64,000 nt of DNA from Hemibagrus wyckioides (GCF_019097595.1 NC_080723.1:17035011-17099010); one strand, 5' to 3'; counted from the stretch's first letter, positions 27,101 through 38,044 are shown. The notes: generated from the letters alone by a model not told the origin. Numbers and translations are program-made.

Positions 27101-27326
27101 CTTCTTTACCCTGAGTCTTGAAACTCCTCTCACTTCTGTGTTCATGTGTGCACTCTTGTTCTTGGCTCTGTGTCACCATACTGGGGGGAAGCCATGGCTC
27201 CTCTGCTATCCCTGTATTATTGATGTTGTTGTTGTTGTCCTCATTTTTACAGCATATTTGATTACCATTAGAGTGGGGCTGACAGAGCTCTTGTAGAATA
27301 TGTGAAATGTGTAGGTCGGCAGCCAT
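19888..27326 (-). CDS. ky: Kyphoscoliosis peptidase (KY)-like protein, six coding exons, intact
   Basis: Exons 27326-26691, 26562-26448, 25680-25563, 24656-24465, 23203-23013 and 21191-19888 join in frame with GT-AG introns and phases 0,1,2,2,1, giving 851 residues and a TAA stop. The ATG at 27326 follows an in-frame TAA and has G at -3 and +4. Residues 1-212 are polar, with an asparagine-rich run at 31-37. Residues about 220-350 form a transglutaminase-like core: Cys278 in GVCCGF, His321 in NHMWN, Asp336 in LLDACWG. From about residue 420 the last exon encodes three to four KY-type Ig-like repeats with recurring G-x-Y-x-L-x-L patterns. KY in mammals is a muscle Z-disc-associated protein that binds filamin C and is needed for muscle maintenance; its proteolytic activity is poorly established. 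The protein is longer than I recall for mammalian KY. Family membership is firm; fish have several KY-like paralogs, so the exact orthologue is not resolved. Confidence 0.92.
22201..22440 (-). repeat. Unnamed interspersed repeat, copy 1 (intron 5 of KY-like gene)
   Basis: The reverse complement matches 32158-32345 and 39885-40125 over shared blocks, including AGTATAAACAAATGA, TCAGGACnCTGTTG, CCCTCTGTTGGATAA and GGCATCTCAGA. I see no coding capacity, clear terminal repeat or target duplication. Its class is unknown. Confidence 0.6.
23013..23203 (-). CDS. ky: KY-like coding exon 5
   Basis: This 191-base exon lies between acceptor CTGCTAG and donor GTTGGT, phase 2 in and phase 1 out. It encodes YNEFYFLTDPEDFISSHWPD and the stretch ending PKQYLLIT, the usual KY segment between the peptidase core and the first Ig-like repeat. 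Confidence 0.9.
23579..24050 (+). mobile_element. Non-autonomous Tc1-type element A in KY-like intron 4
   Basis: Starts with a degenerate terminal repeat (GGCCAAAAGTATGTGAACAC) and ends with its inverted partner near 24020-24050 (ACAAACCTTTGGCCTTATAG). The interior keeps transposase C-terminal relics such as a CACCTTTGGGATAAACTGG stretch that reads HLWDKLE. It is on the strand opposite to the host gene and cannot encode a transposase. Confidence 0.65.
24051..24427 (+). mobile_element. Non-autonomous Tc1-type element B, adjacent to A in intron 4
   Basis: Begins with sequence like the subterminal region of element A (ACACCTGATGATCACACCC) and ends in a matching right terminus (TTTGGCCTTATAGTG). 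A relic reading LLESLPRRVEEAN is typical of the Tc1 transposase C-terminus. It ends about 38 bases before coding exon 4, so it lies close to the splice donor of that exon on the opposite strand. Confidence 0.6.
24465..24656 (-). CDS. ky: KY-like coding exon 4 (catalytic His and Asp)
   Basis: This 192-base exon follows acceptor TTTCTGCAG and ends at donor GTACCA. It encodes the GKGVGY strand, His321 in NHMWNAV and Asp336 in WYLLDACWGAG, which complete the Cys-His-Asp triad. The split arginine codon joins exon 5 as RYNEFYF. Confidence 0.9.
25563..25680 (-). CDS. ky: KY-like coding exon 3 (catalytic cysteine)
   Basis: This 118-base exon lies between acceptor TGTACAG and donor GTAAGA and leaves phase 2. 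It encodes the nucleophile segment GRGVCCGFSSVC. By alignment with the family pattern G-V-C, Cys278 is the expected nucleophile; Cys279 sits directly beside it. Confidence 0.9.
26448..26562 (-). CDS. ky: KY-like coding exon 2
   Basis: This 115-base exon follows a GTGCAG acceptor and ends at donor GTCAGT in phase 1. It encodes the helix leading into the transglutaminase-like fold, with LERLRAIWIWLCHNI, a segment typical of KY and related transglutaminase-like proteins. Intron 1 is only 128 bases. Confidence 0.9.
26691..27326 (-). CDS. ky: KY-like coding exon 1 (N-terminal region)
   Basis: The exon encodes 212 whole codons and ends in phase 0 at a consensus donor (exon ...AAGAG, intron GTGAGA). 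The encoded part is charged, rich in Q, K, N and S and likely disordered, except for its end (FYRVDSHA), which resembles the lead-in to the KY peptidase core. Confidence 0.88.
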
Positions 27327-27385
27327 CACGGTCACTTATATTTGTGAAATCTGTAGGGTGAGTGTGTAGGAAAGTGTAAGAAAGA
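27327..27385 (-). promoter_or_regulatory. Predicted 5' UTR splice acceptor before the KY-like start codon
   Basis: On the minus strand a pyrimidine-rich tract (27354-27385) ends in CCCTACAG at 27351-27358, so an exon could begin at 27350 and carry 24 bases of 5' UTR before the ATG. This implies at least one upstream non-coding exon that I could not locate. Inference from splice-site quality only. Confidence 0.5.
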
Positions 27386-27474
27386 AATTACGAATAGTAA
27401 CAAAATTGTATGAAAATAAATATTTGTCTGGTCTGCCACTAGTGTAACGTGACTTTTTAGACTTTGTGCTTTTC

Positions 27475-27975
27475 CGACATTTTATCCCCAGTTTGGTCAC
27501 CTGCTATTTCCCACCAACCAGCCAGCTTTCCCCAGTCACATATGACAAGTTACCATCCAACACCTTTTTTCAAACTCAGCTTCCCTGAACATACTGCAGC
27601 TGCTATAGACTGACTACAATCACTAATCCCTAACACTCAACCAGTACGTTCATCATATCCTGAGCTTTTATCACACACACCTGTTTGTCATGATACTCAC
27701 ACCATATATAAACAGACCTTGGGCATTCAATCAGTATGAAGTATTGCTTAGTGTGCCTTACCTGAACTTACCAAACCTTTTGTCTGTTGATTGCTATCCG
27801 GACTCTTTTTGCTTCCTGTTTTTTTGTATTTTTGCTATTACTACGTTGTACTGTTTGCTGATGGCCTGACCCCTTTGCCTGTTTTTTTTTTACTTTGATC
27901 CAGTCTTGCATTTTGGAACTGTCTGCCTTGATTATTAAGCTGTTTAAACTGCTTAAATTCTCATCCTTCTCAGTG
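27475..27975 (+). repeat. Interspersed T/C-rich repeat, copy 3, upstream of KY-like gene
   Basis: Contains CACACACCTGTTTGTCATG, ACCATATATAAACAGACC, TTTGATCCAGTCTTGC and ACTGTCTGCCTTGATTATT in the shared order. It lies within 650 bases of the KY-like start codon, so it may occupy the region of the first intron or promoter. Confidence 0.4.
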
Positions 27976-28164
27976 GTGTGACACCACAGAGGGTGAATGC
28001 TAACACATCCATTTCTAACAGCTTCACGGAGCAGCAGAACACACTCAGCCCTCTTCCATATACATGAACTCACAGACACCCGTTATTGGCTAGTTTTGCT
28101 ATGATTAACAGGGGAGAAATGAAAAAATGACAAACCCTCCCTCACACAGAGCACAACAAGTTTT

Positions 28165-28255
28165 GCTTCCTGGGCTCCCAGCCACAGATGGCTATGGCAT
28201 TGTCAGGATTTGAACTCACAATCACCAGGTCATGGGGTGAACGCTTAAGAGTGGA
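28165..28255 (-). repeat. SINE head remnant
   Basis: The inverted B-box-like GGATTTGAACTCACAATC stretch is typical of a tRNA-derived head read on the minus strand. No body is recognisable. Confidence 0.35.
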
Positions 28256-30424
28256 TTATTTTTTAAAAGAAATTGAGGGAGAAGCTTTGCATCCTTTTCT
28301 CCAGATGTGTCAATCAAGACTATGTTTCAAAAAAAAAAAGAAACTTTCCAATAGGGTCTTTAGTCAGGACACTTTGAATGACTTTTCTGCTTATAGTGTG
28401 AACACTTAACATTCTTCAAAACTGAGCTTTTGTATGTTCTGCTTAGTCATAACTGACTGACATGAAAATAGAAAACACATTCTTATGTCTCGCCTACTTT
28501 CCCTGGAGAAGAGTTCTTTTTTTCCCTGCATGTACAGAGTGATTCAAATGGAGAGTCTGTCAGAATTCTTTAGTACTAACCCTGTTGGCTTCCCATTCCT
28601 CCAGAGCTTTGTGATGTCCGAATGAATTAACACTAATGTTAATGACAATGTGATTTCTTTTCCTTATTGTTGATTAGCCATAATCAAAGCCAATCCTATC
28701 CTATTATTTATTATCATTGTCAGTGTTACATTCCAGTGGCTTTTAATATAATGAAGTGCACTGATTTATACCCGTGATTCTATTTTTTTTTTTTTTTTTT
28801 ACATGGATCTACATTGATGGTGTTTTCATGTTGTAATCAAGCATTTTACATAACCAGGTAATTAACCAATTAGCTTTAGATTCTTAAAGCTCTAAAATAA
28901 AATCTACCGCAACAAAAATAATTTTTCACACGTGCCATTTATTTTCTGACTGCAGTTCATTTTAAGAGTCTGGAAAAAAAAAAAGTGCATATACAGATTT
29001 GATCCAACATTTTCGCCAATTACACTCATATTACTTTCTCAGCACTGGGCCATTACGGCTTTACACATGAGAACGTAAGTAATTCTGTTTCAATTAGTGC
29101 TAAATAACGTATTTACCAGAGCCAGATGGGTAGAAGGTTGTTGGCCAAAAATTGACCAAAATAGCACATATCATATAATTCTACATTTATTCCATCTCTG
29201 AAACATTACTATTATTATTCAGGAAGCAGACCTAGTTGTCTAACATCCTTCCAAACACATTTGCACAGCTAATTTAATTCTTTGAATTACTGGATTTTGA
29301 AAATCTCTGGAAGACTCACAGCTGAAAAGAAAAGCCAGCACATCTCTGGTTTGTCTCTCAGCATTAAAAATGCAGCCAAAGAGCTAGAGGCAAAGCAGTG
29401 GAAATGCCTGACTCATTTGTGCCACCTGTATAATTCCATGTCTTGCTTTGCATAGGAGATTAAGTTCTTACCTCATGGGACATCTTTTTCTTTGATGGCA
29501 TGCTTATGTGTCTGCTGGTCTTCTTTGTCATTAGGCTGATCATTTAGTCCCAACCTCCTGGAGACTGACTGTTATATATCCTCTATGCTCTGGGCTGGGG
29601 TGTGTAACTCTGACAGATCCAGGGGATGACAGCCCTAAAAATACTACAAAGCAAATCAGGACTTTCCAACAGATACTGGAACATGAGGGGAAAGTTATAG
29701 CACTGGGGGACACCAGGAGGCCATCGGAGCTCTCCATGAACTTGAATTTCAAACTTGTTTTTGGAACTATCACAATGCAGGTTTCCATGCATGAATAAAA
29801 AGCATTGCTTCCAGTGCACTAATACTGTGCATGACCTAAAACAAGCATATGTGCACCATAAGGAGGTCACAAGCCCTTTTAGATCGGATTGTATTACAAG
29901 GCTGGCATTATGCTTTTTCTCTTTTAGGCACCAAACTAATTGTGGTCATATTGTCTTTTTTGGCCAGAGACGTACTAGAAAGTTTTGTTGTGATATAAAT
30001 TTTGGGAATCATATACAAAAGCAGACTCAAGCACATTGAGTTCCAACCACTTGTAATGTTTTGCTACTTAGAATAACACGCTGTGCTGTATGTAAGAACC
30101 CATAAAAATGTAGTGGGTCAATCAAAGGTTCAGTCCTGGTCGAACGAGCCCAAGCAAGCAAGTATACTAAGCAAGAACACTAAACACAGCATCCATGACT
30201 ACTTGGCACTTTTTCATGTTTCTAATTTTACCACAAAAGGTGTTAACCCTTTCACTATACGAGCCTGACACCAACCAAGCTGATTTCCAAATAACTGAAA
30301 ATGCAGACTATTCTATTCCTTATACAACAGTACTTAACTTATCATATTGATCTTTGATCTTTTTATCTCGATGGTCATTTTCAAGTGATCTGTTATATGG
30401 CACAATTCTATTTGTTATTGTTAC
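28256..30424. other. Non-coding stretch upstream of the KY-like gene
   Basis: May contain the non-coding first exon and promoter of the KY-like gene. I could not identify either. Open stretches near 29.5-30.0 kb show no known domain. Confidence 0.4.
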
Positions 30425-30735
30425 CTGCGCAGTGATAGAAAAATATCAACAAGAATCAAGGGGAAGTTGTACAAGGCAGTGGTGAGACCGGCCATGCGGT
30501 ATGGTTTAGAGACGGTTTCACTGAGGAAGAGACAGGAGTCAGAGCTGGAGGTGGCAGAGCTGAAGATGTTGAGGTTCTCTTTGGGAGTGACACGGTTGGA
30601 CAGGATTAGGAACAAGTACATCAGAGGGACGGCTCATGTTGGACGTTTGGGGGACAAAGTTAGGGAGGCCAGATTAAGATGGTTTGGACATGTCCAGAGG
30701 AGGGAGAGGGAGTATATTGTGTCTGTATGTGTGTG
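30425..30735 (+). mobile_element. RTE-like LINE 3' fragment
   Basis: Encodes KLYKAVVRPAMRYGLETVSL, then VAELKMLRFSLGVTR and REARLRWFGHVQR, the C-terminal end of a fish RTE-like reverse transcriptase open reading frame. The copy stops before the usual 3' end. Its shared part is very similar to 34862-34986 inverted, suggesting recent activity of the family. Confidence 0.75.
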
Positions 30736-32157
30736 ATCAGAATGAGGGTGACCGTGAGCGTGGAAGTGCGATCGGTGTTTGGTTCTGGTGCAGCCATATT
30801 TGCAGGGTTAGACCTGACAGACTTTCATTAGAACACCACGACAAATGACTTTGACACTGTATATCAGAGTCACATAATGATGTATAAACAGGACAGCTAT
30901 TCAAATGATCTTTACACAAGAAGCAGAGCATACAATTCAAGGAGATATTCATAAATATATTAGAAAGATAATTACTGTATATCAGATCCTACTAGAAGTA
31001 TATGATGTCGGTTGTAATAACATTTCGCCAGGAATTTGTCATATATAGCTTAGCTAAGGTTTTATATATAAAGATTAGCATCTCTGACAGGAAATATGTG
31101 TTGAAATAGAGCTTTATAAATGTTTCTGTAGATTTATTTCAGTTGTCACAGCATTGCTGCCTCACAGCTCCAGGAGGCCGGGTTTGACCCCTTCCAAAAT
31201 CGCGCAGCTAGATGGATCGATCACTCTAAATTGCCCCTAGGCATGAATGAGTATCAATATATGTGTGCACGGTGTCCTGAAATGGACTGGCGTCATGCCC
31301 AGTGTTCCTGGAATAGGCTTAGTTTTTATGTAGTTCACGTAGCCATATAATCAGTGTCTGTACATATAGTATTACTGATCTGTCCTTATGATTTAATTGC
31401 CAGTGCCTTCTTAATTGCCTTTTTTAGCATGACTTAAGTATCCAGCCTACTGCTCAACTGTCTCTACCTATCTTTCCTCAGAACGTCTGTGTGTGTGTGT
31501 TGTTAGCCTGTGTTATGGACTTCAGAATGCACTGTATTCACCTGTGGGATGTTTTGGTGTCCTTCAGATAGCTACCCTAGTCTCACTCGCCACCCTGAAT
31601 CCATTTCATGCCCTCATTCTCAGCCACTGCTCTGAGCAATTTGTGACTAAATGGCACCAGAGTCCTGTAATCGAGCATAAAGACCAGGCAGGAGGTGAGA
31701 GATGAGATGGTATGAGTCACTGTGAGCCACTTTACAGAGAGTAAGATACATTTTCTTTTTTGCAAGACACTTATATTGATTTGCAGAAGGCTTAAAGTGC
31801 ACAGGGAACAAAGGGTTTTCAGTAGCGCTTAAAGTTTGGAAAGACAAAACAACACTTACCTGCCTGTAGTGAAGTATTTATCGGTATTTTATGCAGTGAA
31901 ACAGACATAAAAAAAGAGAGAGACACACAATCACAAAAAAAGCCAAACATAAACCATGTATTGTATGTATTCTACATACACACTTAAGATTTTTTTTTAT
32001 AACAATCAACATGAAATGACCTTCAAAATGTTCAGGATGCTTTGTGAAAACCTGGCCTGATTTTCAAAGACTATAAAGTCTTTAGCCCTTTTGTCCTTAG
32101 TCCAGTGGTGAGAAATTAAACAAAACTGCGCACTCCAGCTTTATTATTAAGTATTGA
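30736..32157. other. Non-coding stretch
   Basis: Apart from the SINE at 31147-31320 I recognise nothing. Confidence 0.45.
31147..31320 (+). repeat. SINE, decayed, tRNA-headed
   Basis: Contains GCTGCCTCACAGCTCCAGG, a B-box-like GGGTTTGACCCC, then TAAATTGCCCCTAGGCATG and TGGACTGGCGTCATGCCC, in the order seen in common fish SINEs. Confidence 0.6.
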
Positions 32158-32445
32158 GCCGGCAGAATGGAAATTGACTCATCAGGCATTTTCAATCAGT
32201 ATAAACAAATGAATTATTCTGATATAAATTTAGTCAGGACTCTGTTGGCTTTCAATTTGAGATGTTTTTCCCTCTGTTGGGATAACCTTACACCTTACGC
32301 TGAAGAATTTTAGATGCACTTGGGGCATCTCAGAAAGCAGATATCACCATTTACTTTGAACACAGAAAACAAATGAGTGTTTTTGAGACGTTTCTATTAA
32401 AATATGGTCTATAATAGGCTAGATAAAAACAGAAATACTTGGCCA
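32158..32445 (+). repeat. Unnamed interspersed repeat, copy 2
   Basis: Shares ordered blocks with the copies at 22201-22440 (inverted) and 39885-40125. Its 3' part (about 32390-32440), with GGCTAGATAAAAACAGAAAT, matches the 39.9-kb copy but I do not see it in the intronic copy. No coding potential seen. Confidence 0.6.
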
Positions 32446-34669
32446 CTGATAAAATACGATCAATTCTATATAAGGATTTGTACTATGTAGTAGATCTCAT
32501 GTAAATACATGTGTATCAGCCTTAAAGTGTCATCTTTAACAAAGTCGCTGAGATGGAAACTTGCATGTTAGCGACTTTTGACAAATCCAAGACGTCTCAA
32601 AAGTGAATAAACAGGCAATGTTCAGGCGATCAGCAAACAGGCTGTCTAAGATAAGACAGAGCATAAAAACAGTAAACATGTCAATACAAGTACACAAGGT
32701 CAAAACCAGATAATCAAACATACAAACAGAAGGCAGGGTAAGCAAATGTATACTTTAAGAAAGGGTCTTTTAAACGTGTGTGTGTGTGTGTGTGTGTGTG
32801 CGTGTCTAATAACTGTTAACGTGGAAGTGTGCATTGTGGGACACTGTGTCAGTGTTTGAGTTCAAAGTTTCAGTAGACCTGACACCGAGCAGCTAAACTT
32901 ATATTAAAACATAGAATGTACATAATTCATGTGTCGTATTTGCTGTAACATGCTACCTCAACAATCTAATGGATTTACACCTTAAATTTCTCAGTACTGA
33001 TTACAAATTCGTTATTCAAATTGAATAGATAATGTATGCTAAACAATTACAGATATGAAAAGATACAGAGCTTCCCAGAGAGATTCAAAGGATTGATATT
33101 CGAAGTTGGGGTAAGTTTTTACTTTACTATTCATATGTGTGAGCTATAAACATATTAGTTTGTCCTTTGCTTATATTTTAGAAAACAGAACCAATTCAAT
33201 TTATGTAAATTCATGAAAGTATCATACAAAAATCCATTTTAAAACCCAGCCCTGTGCTCATCTCTAGCTGAGCCTAATTATAAATGTGAGTAATGAGGTA
33301 GTGTCCGAGCCAGAATTCACAGACAGTGCTGCCATTTCTGCCTCTGTGTTTATTCCCCCAATTTAGGCGACACCACCTTTGGGCTCAGATCCAAATACAG
33401 ATAAAGGTAAGGATATTTTTATTCGCTTTTTTCGCTCCTTCACTACTTACATACAGTAATAATGAATCAAAACTTTCCACTTACTGTCGAGTGATATGTT
33501 TATGATAGATGATTATATACTGATATAATCCATGTGTAACACTACATAAATCTGTTTATGTTCAACTAGAGAAATATTTGAGACTCCAGGATCAATTCAC
33601 TTTTAATAATTTTCTGTGGGAAAAAAAGTTAAAAAAAAGAAAGAAAGAAAAAAGACTCGATCAGAATTTGTGATGATATTCCTATGTGAGAAATATATTG
33701 ACATTTGTTTATAAATTCAACTATTCCCCCTGAACCTAAGCTTTAGACTTATTATCTTTAATGGTCATAATGTTTAAGTTGAAAACGCACTGCATCTGTG
33801 GTCCTTTTTCAGAAGGAATCAATATTTTCTGTAAATATCTCAAAAATCCTTACCCACTCATTATAACAGCACTTTTTTATATCACTGTTAATTACACTCA
33901 ATACATTCAATTAACCTTTTCTACTTAAGGTCATGGTCATTTATAGCTGAAGAAAAAAAAGAGAAGGGGATGTGTTCACTTTTTTCACAGTGATTTTTTT
34001 TCCTTTTCATTTTTTTCCCCCTCAGTATGCATCCCCATTTGACAGCAATCCAATCAACAATTGCACCTGGAGCAATGGGAAAAGATGTGCTTAAGCTTAT
34101 CATTCAGCCTGTAGTGTCGTGGCTGATGGGATTACATCTGAGCACTGTATTTAAACCCAGACAAAACCATCCAGAAAGACGTGACTGCAAATTACAACAA
34201 GGCACATCTAAATTACCTTGTTAAGATATGCTAAGCATGCTGGTGCTCGATATGCTGCACTTATCTCACGGATCAGTAGGGGGCACTGTTGTTATTGGAT
34301 AGAACAGTCTAGAAGGAAGCAGCTTGTGCCAGATCTTTACGTTAGGTTATGTTATGATATATTTGTATAGATTATAATAACTTGGATGCAAAGCAACTCT
34401 TCTAGTTTGATATAATTTTATATTTCCGTTTGCTCTAATGTGAATGAATTCATATTATTGGTATTTGTGGCATGTTAGGGAATAACCCTTTATATAAGAA
34501 CAGTGTTCATAAGACTTACATTAGCCTCTTCTGACTTAAAAAGACATAACCATTCAGAAACATATTTTAAAACAGGCATCAGGTGTTATTAATAATCTGA
34601 TATCGACTTGATGTAACACCTGAAGTGACATACTGTGTTTCATTCCCATAAACTATTCAGAATAGTGAT
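32446..34669. other. Non-coding stretch
   Basis: GT microsatellite at 32775; otherwise AT-rich DNA with no recognised feature. Confidence 0.45.
32775..32805. repeat. GT microsatellite
   Basis: About 14 GT units with one C variant near the end. Confidence 0.9.
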
Positions 34670-34683
34670 GAAGATGTGATATT

Positions 34684-34986
34684 CTTCTTCTTCTTTCGGC
34701 TTTTCCCTTCAGGGGTCGCCACAGCAAATCATCTCTCTCCACCTATCCCTATCTTCTGCATCCTCAACACTTACACCCACTAGCATCATATCCTCATTTA
34801 TTTCATCCATATACCTCCTCTTTGGCCTTCCTCTTTGCCTCCTGCCTGGCAGCTCCATGTCCAACATTCTCCTACCAATATACTCACTCTCCCACCTCTG
34901 GACATGTCCAAACCATCTTAATCTGGCCTCCCTAACTTTGTCCCCCAAACGTCCAACATGAGACGTCCCTCTGATGTACTCATTCC
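34684..34986 (-). mobile_element. RTE-like LINE, 5'-truncated insertion with 14-bp target duplication
   Basis: The 303-bp insert encodes RLGDKVREARLRWFGHVQR, then PGRRQRGRPKRRYMDEI and ends after WREMICCGDP with a TTC/GAA-rich tail. The same 14 bases (GAAGATGTGATATT) flank it at 34670-34683 and 34987-35000. This is a clean, recent target-primed insertion. Confidence 0.85.
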
Positions 34987-35268
34987 GAAGATGTGATATT
35001 GAGTTTAAAAAAAATATGAATTCCTTTTGACATGACATTTTCAGTTTTACTTGTTTGACTTGGAGCTCTTTTAATATACCAGATTCGTATAGTGGGTGAT
35101 GAAGTAACAGATCAGGCATCAACATCACACCAATTCATGGTCAAAGAAGAACTGTGTCATAAAGTATCTATTAAAAATCTTACAAGCACAAATGTGCAAA
35201 ATGTTGCTTCTTTTTAACTTGGTAATGATTCCATGTGAGCATTTTTAAACCATAAAATAGACAGTATA

Positions 35269-35890
35269 CACTGATTAGCCATAACAATAAAACCACCTGA
35301 TATTGTGGAGGTCTCCCATTGTGCCCCTAAAACAGCACTTTTACCTTCAAGGCACGGACTCCTCAAGACATCTGAAGGTGTGTTGTAATATCTGGCACCA
35401 AGATGTTAGCAGCAGATCTTGTAAGTTGCGAGGTGGTGGGACCTCCATGAATCAGACTTGTTTGAGAAGCTTGATCAGATCTAGAGGCCAAGTCAACACC
35501 GTGAACTCTTTGTCATGTTCCTCAAACCATTCCTGAACAATGTTTGCAGTGTGGCAGGGAGCATTACCATGCTGAAAGAGACTACTAGAATTAGGGATCC
35601 AGGTAGGTGTATACTTGATCTTCAGCAATGTTTAGGTAGGTGATGCATGTCACAGGACCAAAGGTTTCCAGGCAGAACATTGCCTTCGCCAGCATGCCAT
35701 CTTCCCATCTTTCCATATTGCATCCTCGTGCCATCTCTTCCTCAGATAAGCAACCTTACCACCTTCAGTCCAGGCCACCATCTCCCCTGGTCCAGTTCTG
35801 ATGCTCACGTGTCCATTATAGGTGCTTTCAGTGTTAGACAGGGGTCAGCATGGGCACTCTGCCCGGACAGTGGTTATAACTTTCCATGTT
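35269..35890 (-). mobile_element. Tc1-type transposon remnant (family shared with 37.2 and 52.7 kb)
   Basis: Begins CACTGATTAGCCATAAC after TA at 35267-35268. The minus strand reads decayed transposase: VLTWP then a shortened segment in place of the third catalytic motif, and VQEWFEEHDKE upstream. Several stops and frameshifts are present, and the N-terminal side is lost near 35890. Confidence 0.7.
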
Positions 35891-36014
35891 ATGGCTTTCT
35901 ATGTGTATTGAAAAAACTGTAAAATTAATAAGGGCCCATGAACAAATAAATAAAGATTAATATCAGTTGATATAAAAACATCAGTGTGTTACTAAGGTAT
36001 TAAAAGTGGCTGAT

Positions 36015-36080
<66 letters not shown>

Positions 36081-37189
36081 TAATAAAAACCCACTTGTTT
36101 CTTGTTTATGTGAAGTCATGAAGGGTTTATGTAGCTGACATTGTAATTCAGCATTACTTTATTTGACCTATGACCACTGGTCCTTCATTATACATCCATA
36201 AGCATGCAATGAATGTATTATCTATGAAGTAATAATGATTTACAAAAAGCTTATGATCAAATATTAGTGGGATTAAGTACCATATGCCTTTGTTATTATA
36301 TTATTAAGTCATGGACTTTATTCAGACCTGATGGATTTTATCCTGATGATGTGTTCTTTTCTGTTCCTTTCTCCATTGACCTTTAAGTATACATTTAGAG
36401 TTTGGTGGCCCAGAAATTCAGCAAACGTAGTTAGCCGCTACACAATGCATTGCATTCAACTCCACATCTGATCAAGCACTAGATACAGGATCATTATGCT
36501 GGAACTTTGCATCTGCTGCCCTCTAGTGCTGATGTGAGGTATATCACTCTCTGCTGAACACCAGATTGCCTAATTACAAGAAGCCTGAAGTTTTACTTCA
36601 ACATGTCTTGTTTTCCTAAGATCATCCAGCAGCTTTTGAACGTGACTTGGACAAATTAGAATGAAAATCTAAGAGAGTGCCTGGAGTGTTTAATGAAAGC
36701 ACATTTTGGTGTTGCAAAGTTTTACTAGGCGTCTATTCTAGAAAAAACAATTAGCAGAAATACCCTTGAATCTTTGTTTTTATTATGCAGGAATTCTGTT
36801 GGAGATATCTATAAGGCATGAGGAGGAGGAAAACAAATGAGTAGCCTAAGGAGAAAAGTGAATAACAGGCAGTAGCACAATAAGACAACATTTTAAAAAG
36901 TGTTGTGGGTATAGAGAATGTTTTATATGGCAATATTTGCACAGCGTTCAGTAATTAGTATAAATGATTATCTACAATGTAGATATTATCAAAACATAAG
37001 GAGTGAAAAGGAGTCAGGAGTGCGTACCTCCTGAGAGTTTTCGATGTTGATCAGTGCTTAAGGGCTGGAAATGCCATTTTTATTTTATAAACTTAATCTT
37101 TGTAATTAATCACAGAACGTTGATTATATTGGACATTTGTGTAGTATCCTGGAAAAATCTGTTAGATATGACTGAAGCTGAATTTTTGG
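35891..37189. other. Non-coding stretch
   Basis: AAT microsatellite at 36017; otherwise nothing recognised. Confidence 0.45.
36017..36075. repeat. AAT microsatellite
   Basis: About 19 perfect trinucleotide units. Confidence 0.95.
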
Positions 37190-37540
37190 AAAATTTACTT
37201 TGGGGAACACATGGCACCAGGATGGACTATGGGAAGAAGGCAAGCTGACAGGGGCAGTGTCATGCTTTGGGCAATGTTCTGCTGGGAAACCTTGGGTCCT
37301 GCCATCCATGTGGATGTTACTTTGACACGTATCACCTACCTAAGCATTGTTGCAGACCATGTACACCTTTTTATGGAAACGGTATTCTCTGATGGCTGTG
37401 GCCTCTTTCACCAGCATAATGCGCCGTGCCACAAAGCAAAAATGGTTCAGGAATGGTTTGATGCACACAACAAGAAGATTGAGGTGTTGACTTGGCCTCC
37501 AAATTCCCCAGATCTCAATCCAATCCAATCCTGACATTTT
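37190..37540 (+). pseudogene. Tc1-type transposase fragment, catalytic residues lost
   Basis: Encodes MLWAMFCWETLGPAIHVDV and CHKAKMVQEWFDAHNKK. Closely related to 53335-53600. The second catalytic position reads HQHNAPCH where the related copy has QQDNA, so the Asp is replaced by His. The reading ends at NPIQS, so the third acid is lost too. Both ends of the element are missing. Confidence 0.75.
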
Positions 37541-38003
37541 GCACAAAGCAGGTGAAATGATCGATATTTGCTTACATTAAAATAGCTTCCTTGGAACAGT
37601 GCAGAATCTTGAATCTTACTAAAAAAAATCAACATGCATACTGACTGTTCAAATGTCTGTAATGCTCCAGAGCCACACTGTCTTTGGGCAAACAAACTGT
37701 TTAATACTAGAACTTTTATGGTTGTTATACATGCAATAGAGAAATATAGCTCAGAGTGTGTCATTTTCAGAACTTTCATATATAGTAGATGGCGTCTACA
37801 TTTCACATACAGGATACACAAGATTGATGATCCATGTGAAGGAGGCTTACTGACAGAAGCAAAACATGAACTATAGGCAGAATAAGTTTAAACGTAAGAT
37901 AACAAGATATTACAAAGAGACAAGGCAAAGGCTAAACAATAGCGTTATGCAGGTGTAACTAGGACGTGTCTGTTAACAACTCAGTAGAGTGTCGACCTTT
38001 GCT
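37541..38003. other. Non-coding stretch
   Basis: Between a Tc1-type transposase fragment and a SINE body fragment. Nothing recognised. Confidence 0.4.
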
Positions 38004-38024
38004 GGTGTGTGTGTGTGTGTGTGT
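38004..38024. repeat. Short GT microsatellite
   Basis: About 10 GT units. Confidence 0.85.
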
Positions 38025-38044
38025 TGTATGTTATACTTTCATTT

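Noticed and set aside
27768..28079. A 103-codon open stretch on the minus strand upstream of the KY-like gene
   Set aside because: It overlaps a suspected interspersed repeat, has no known domain, and has no clear splice link to the gene.
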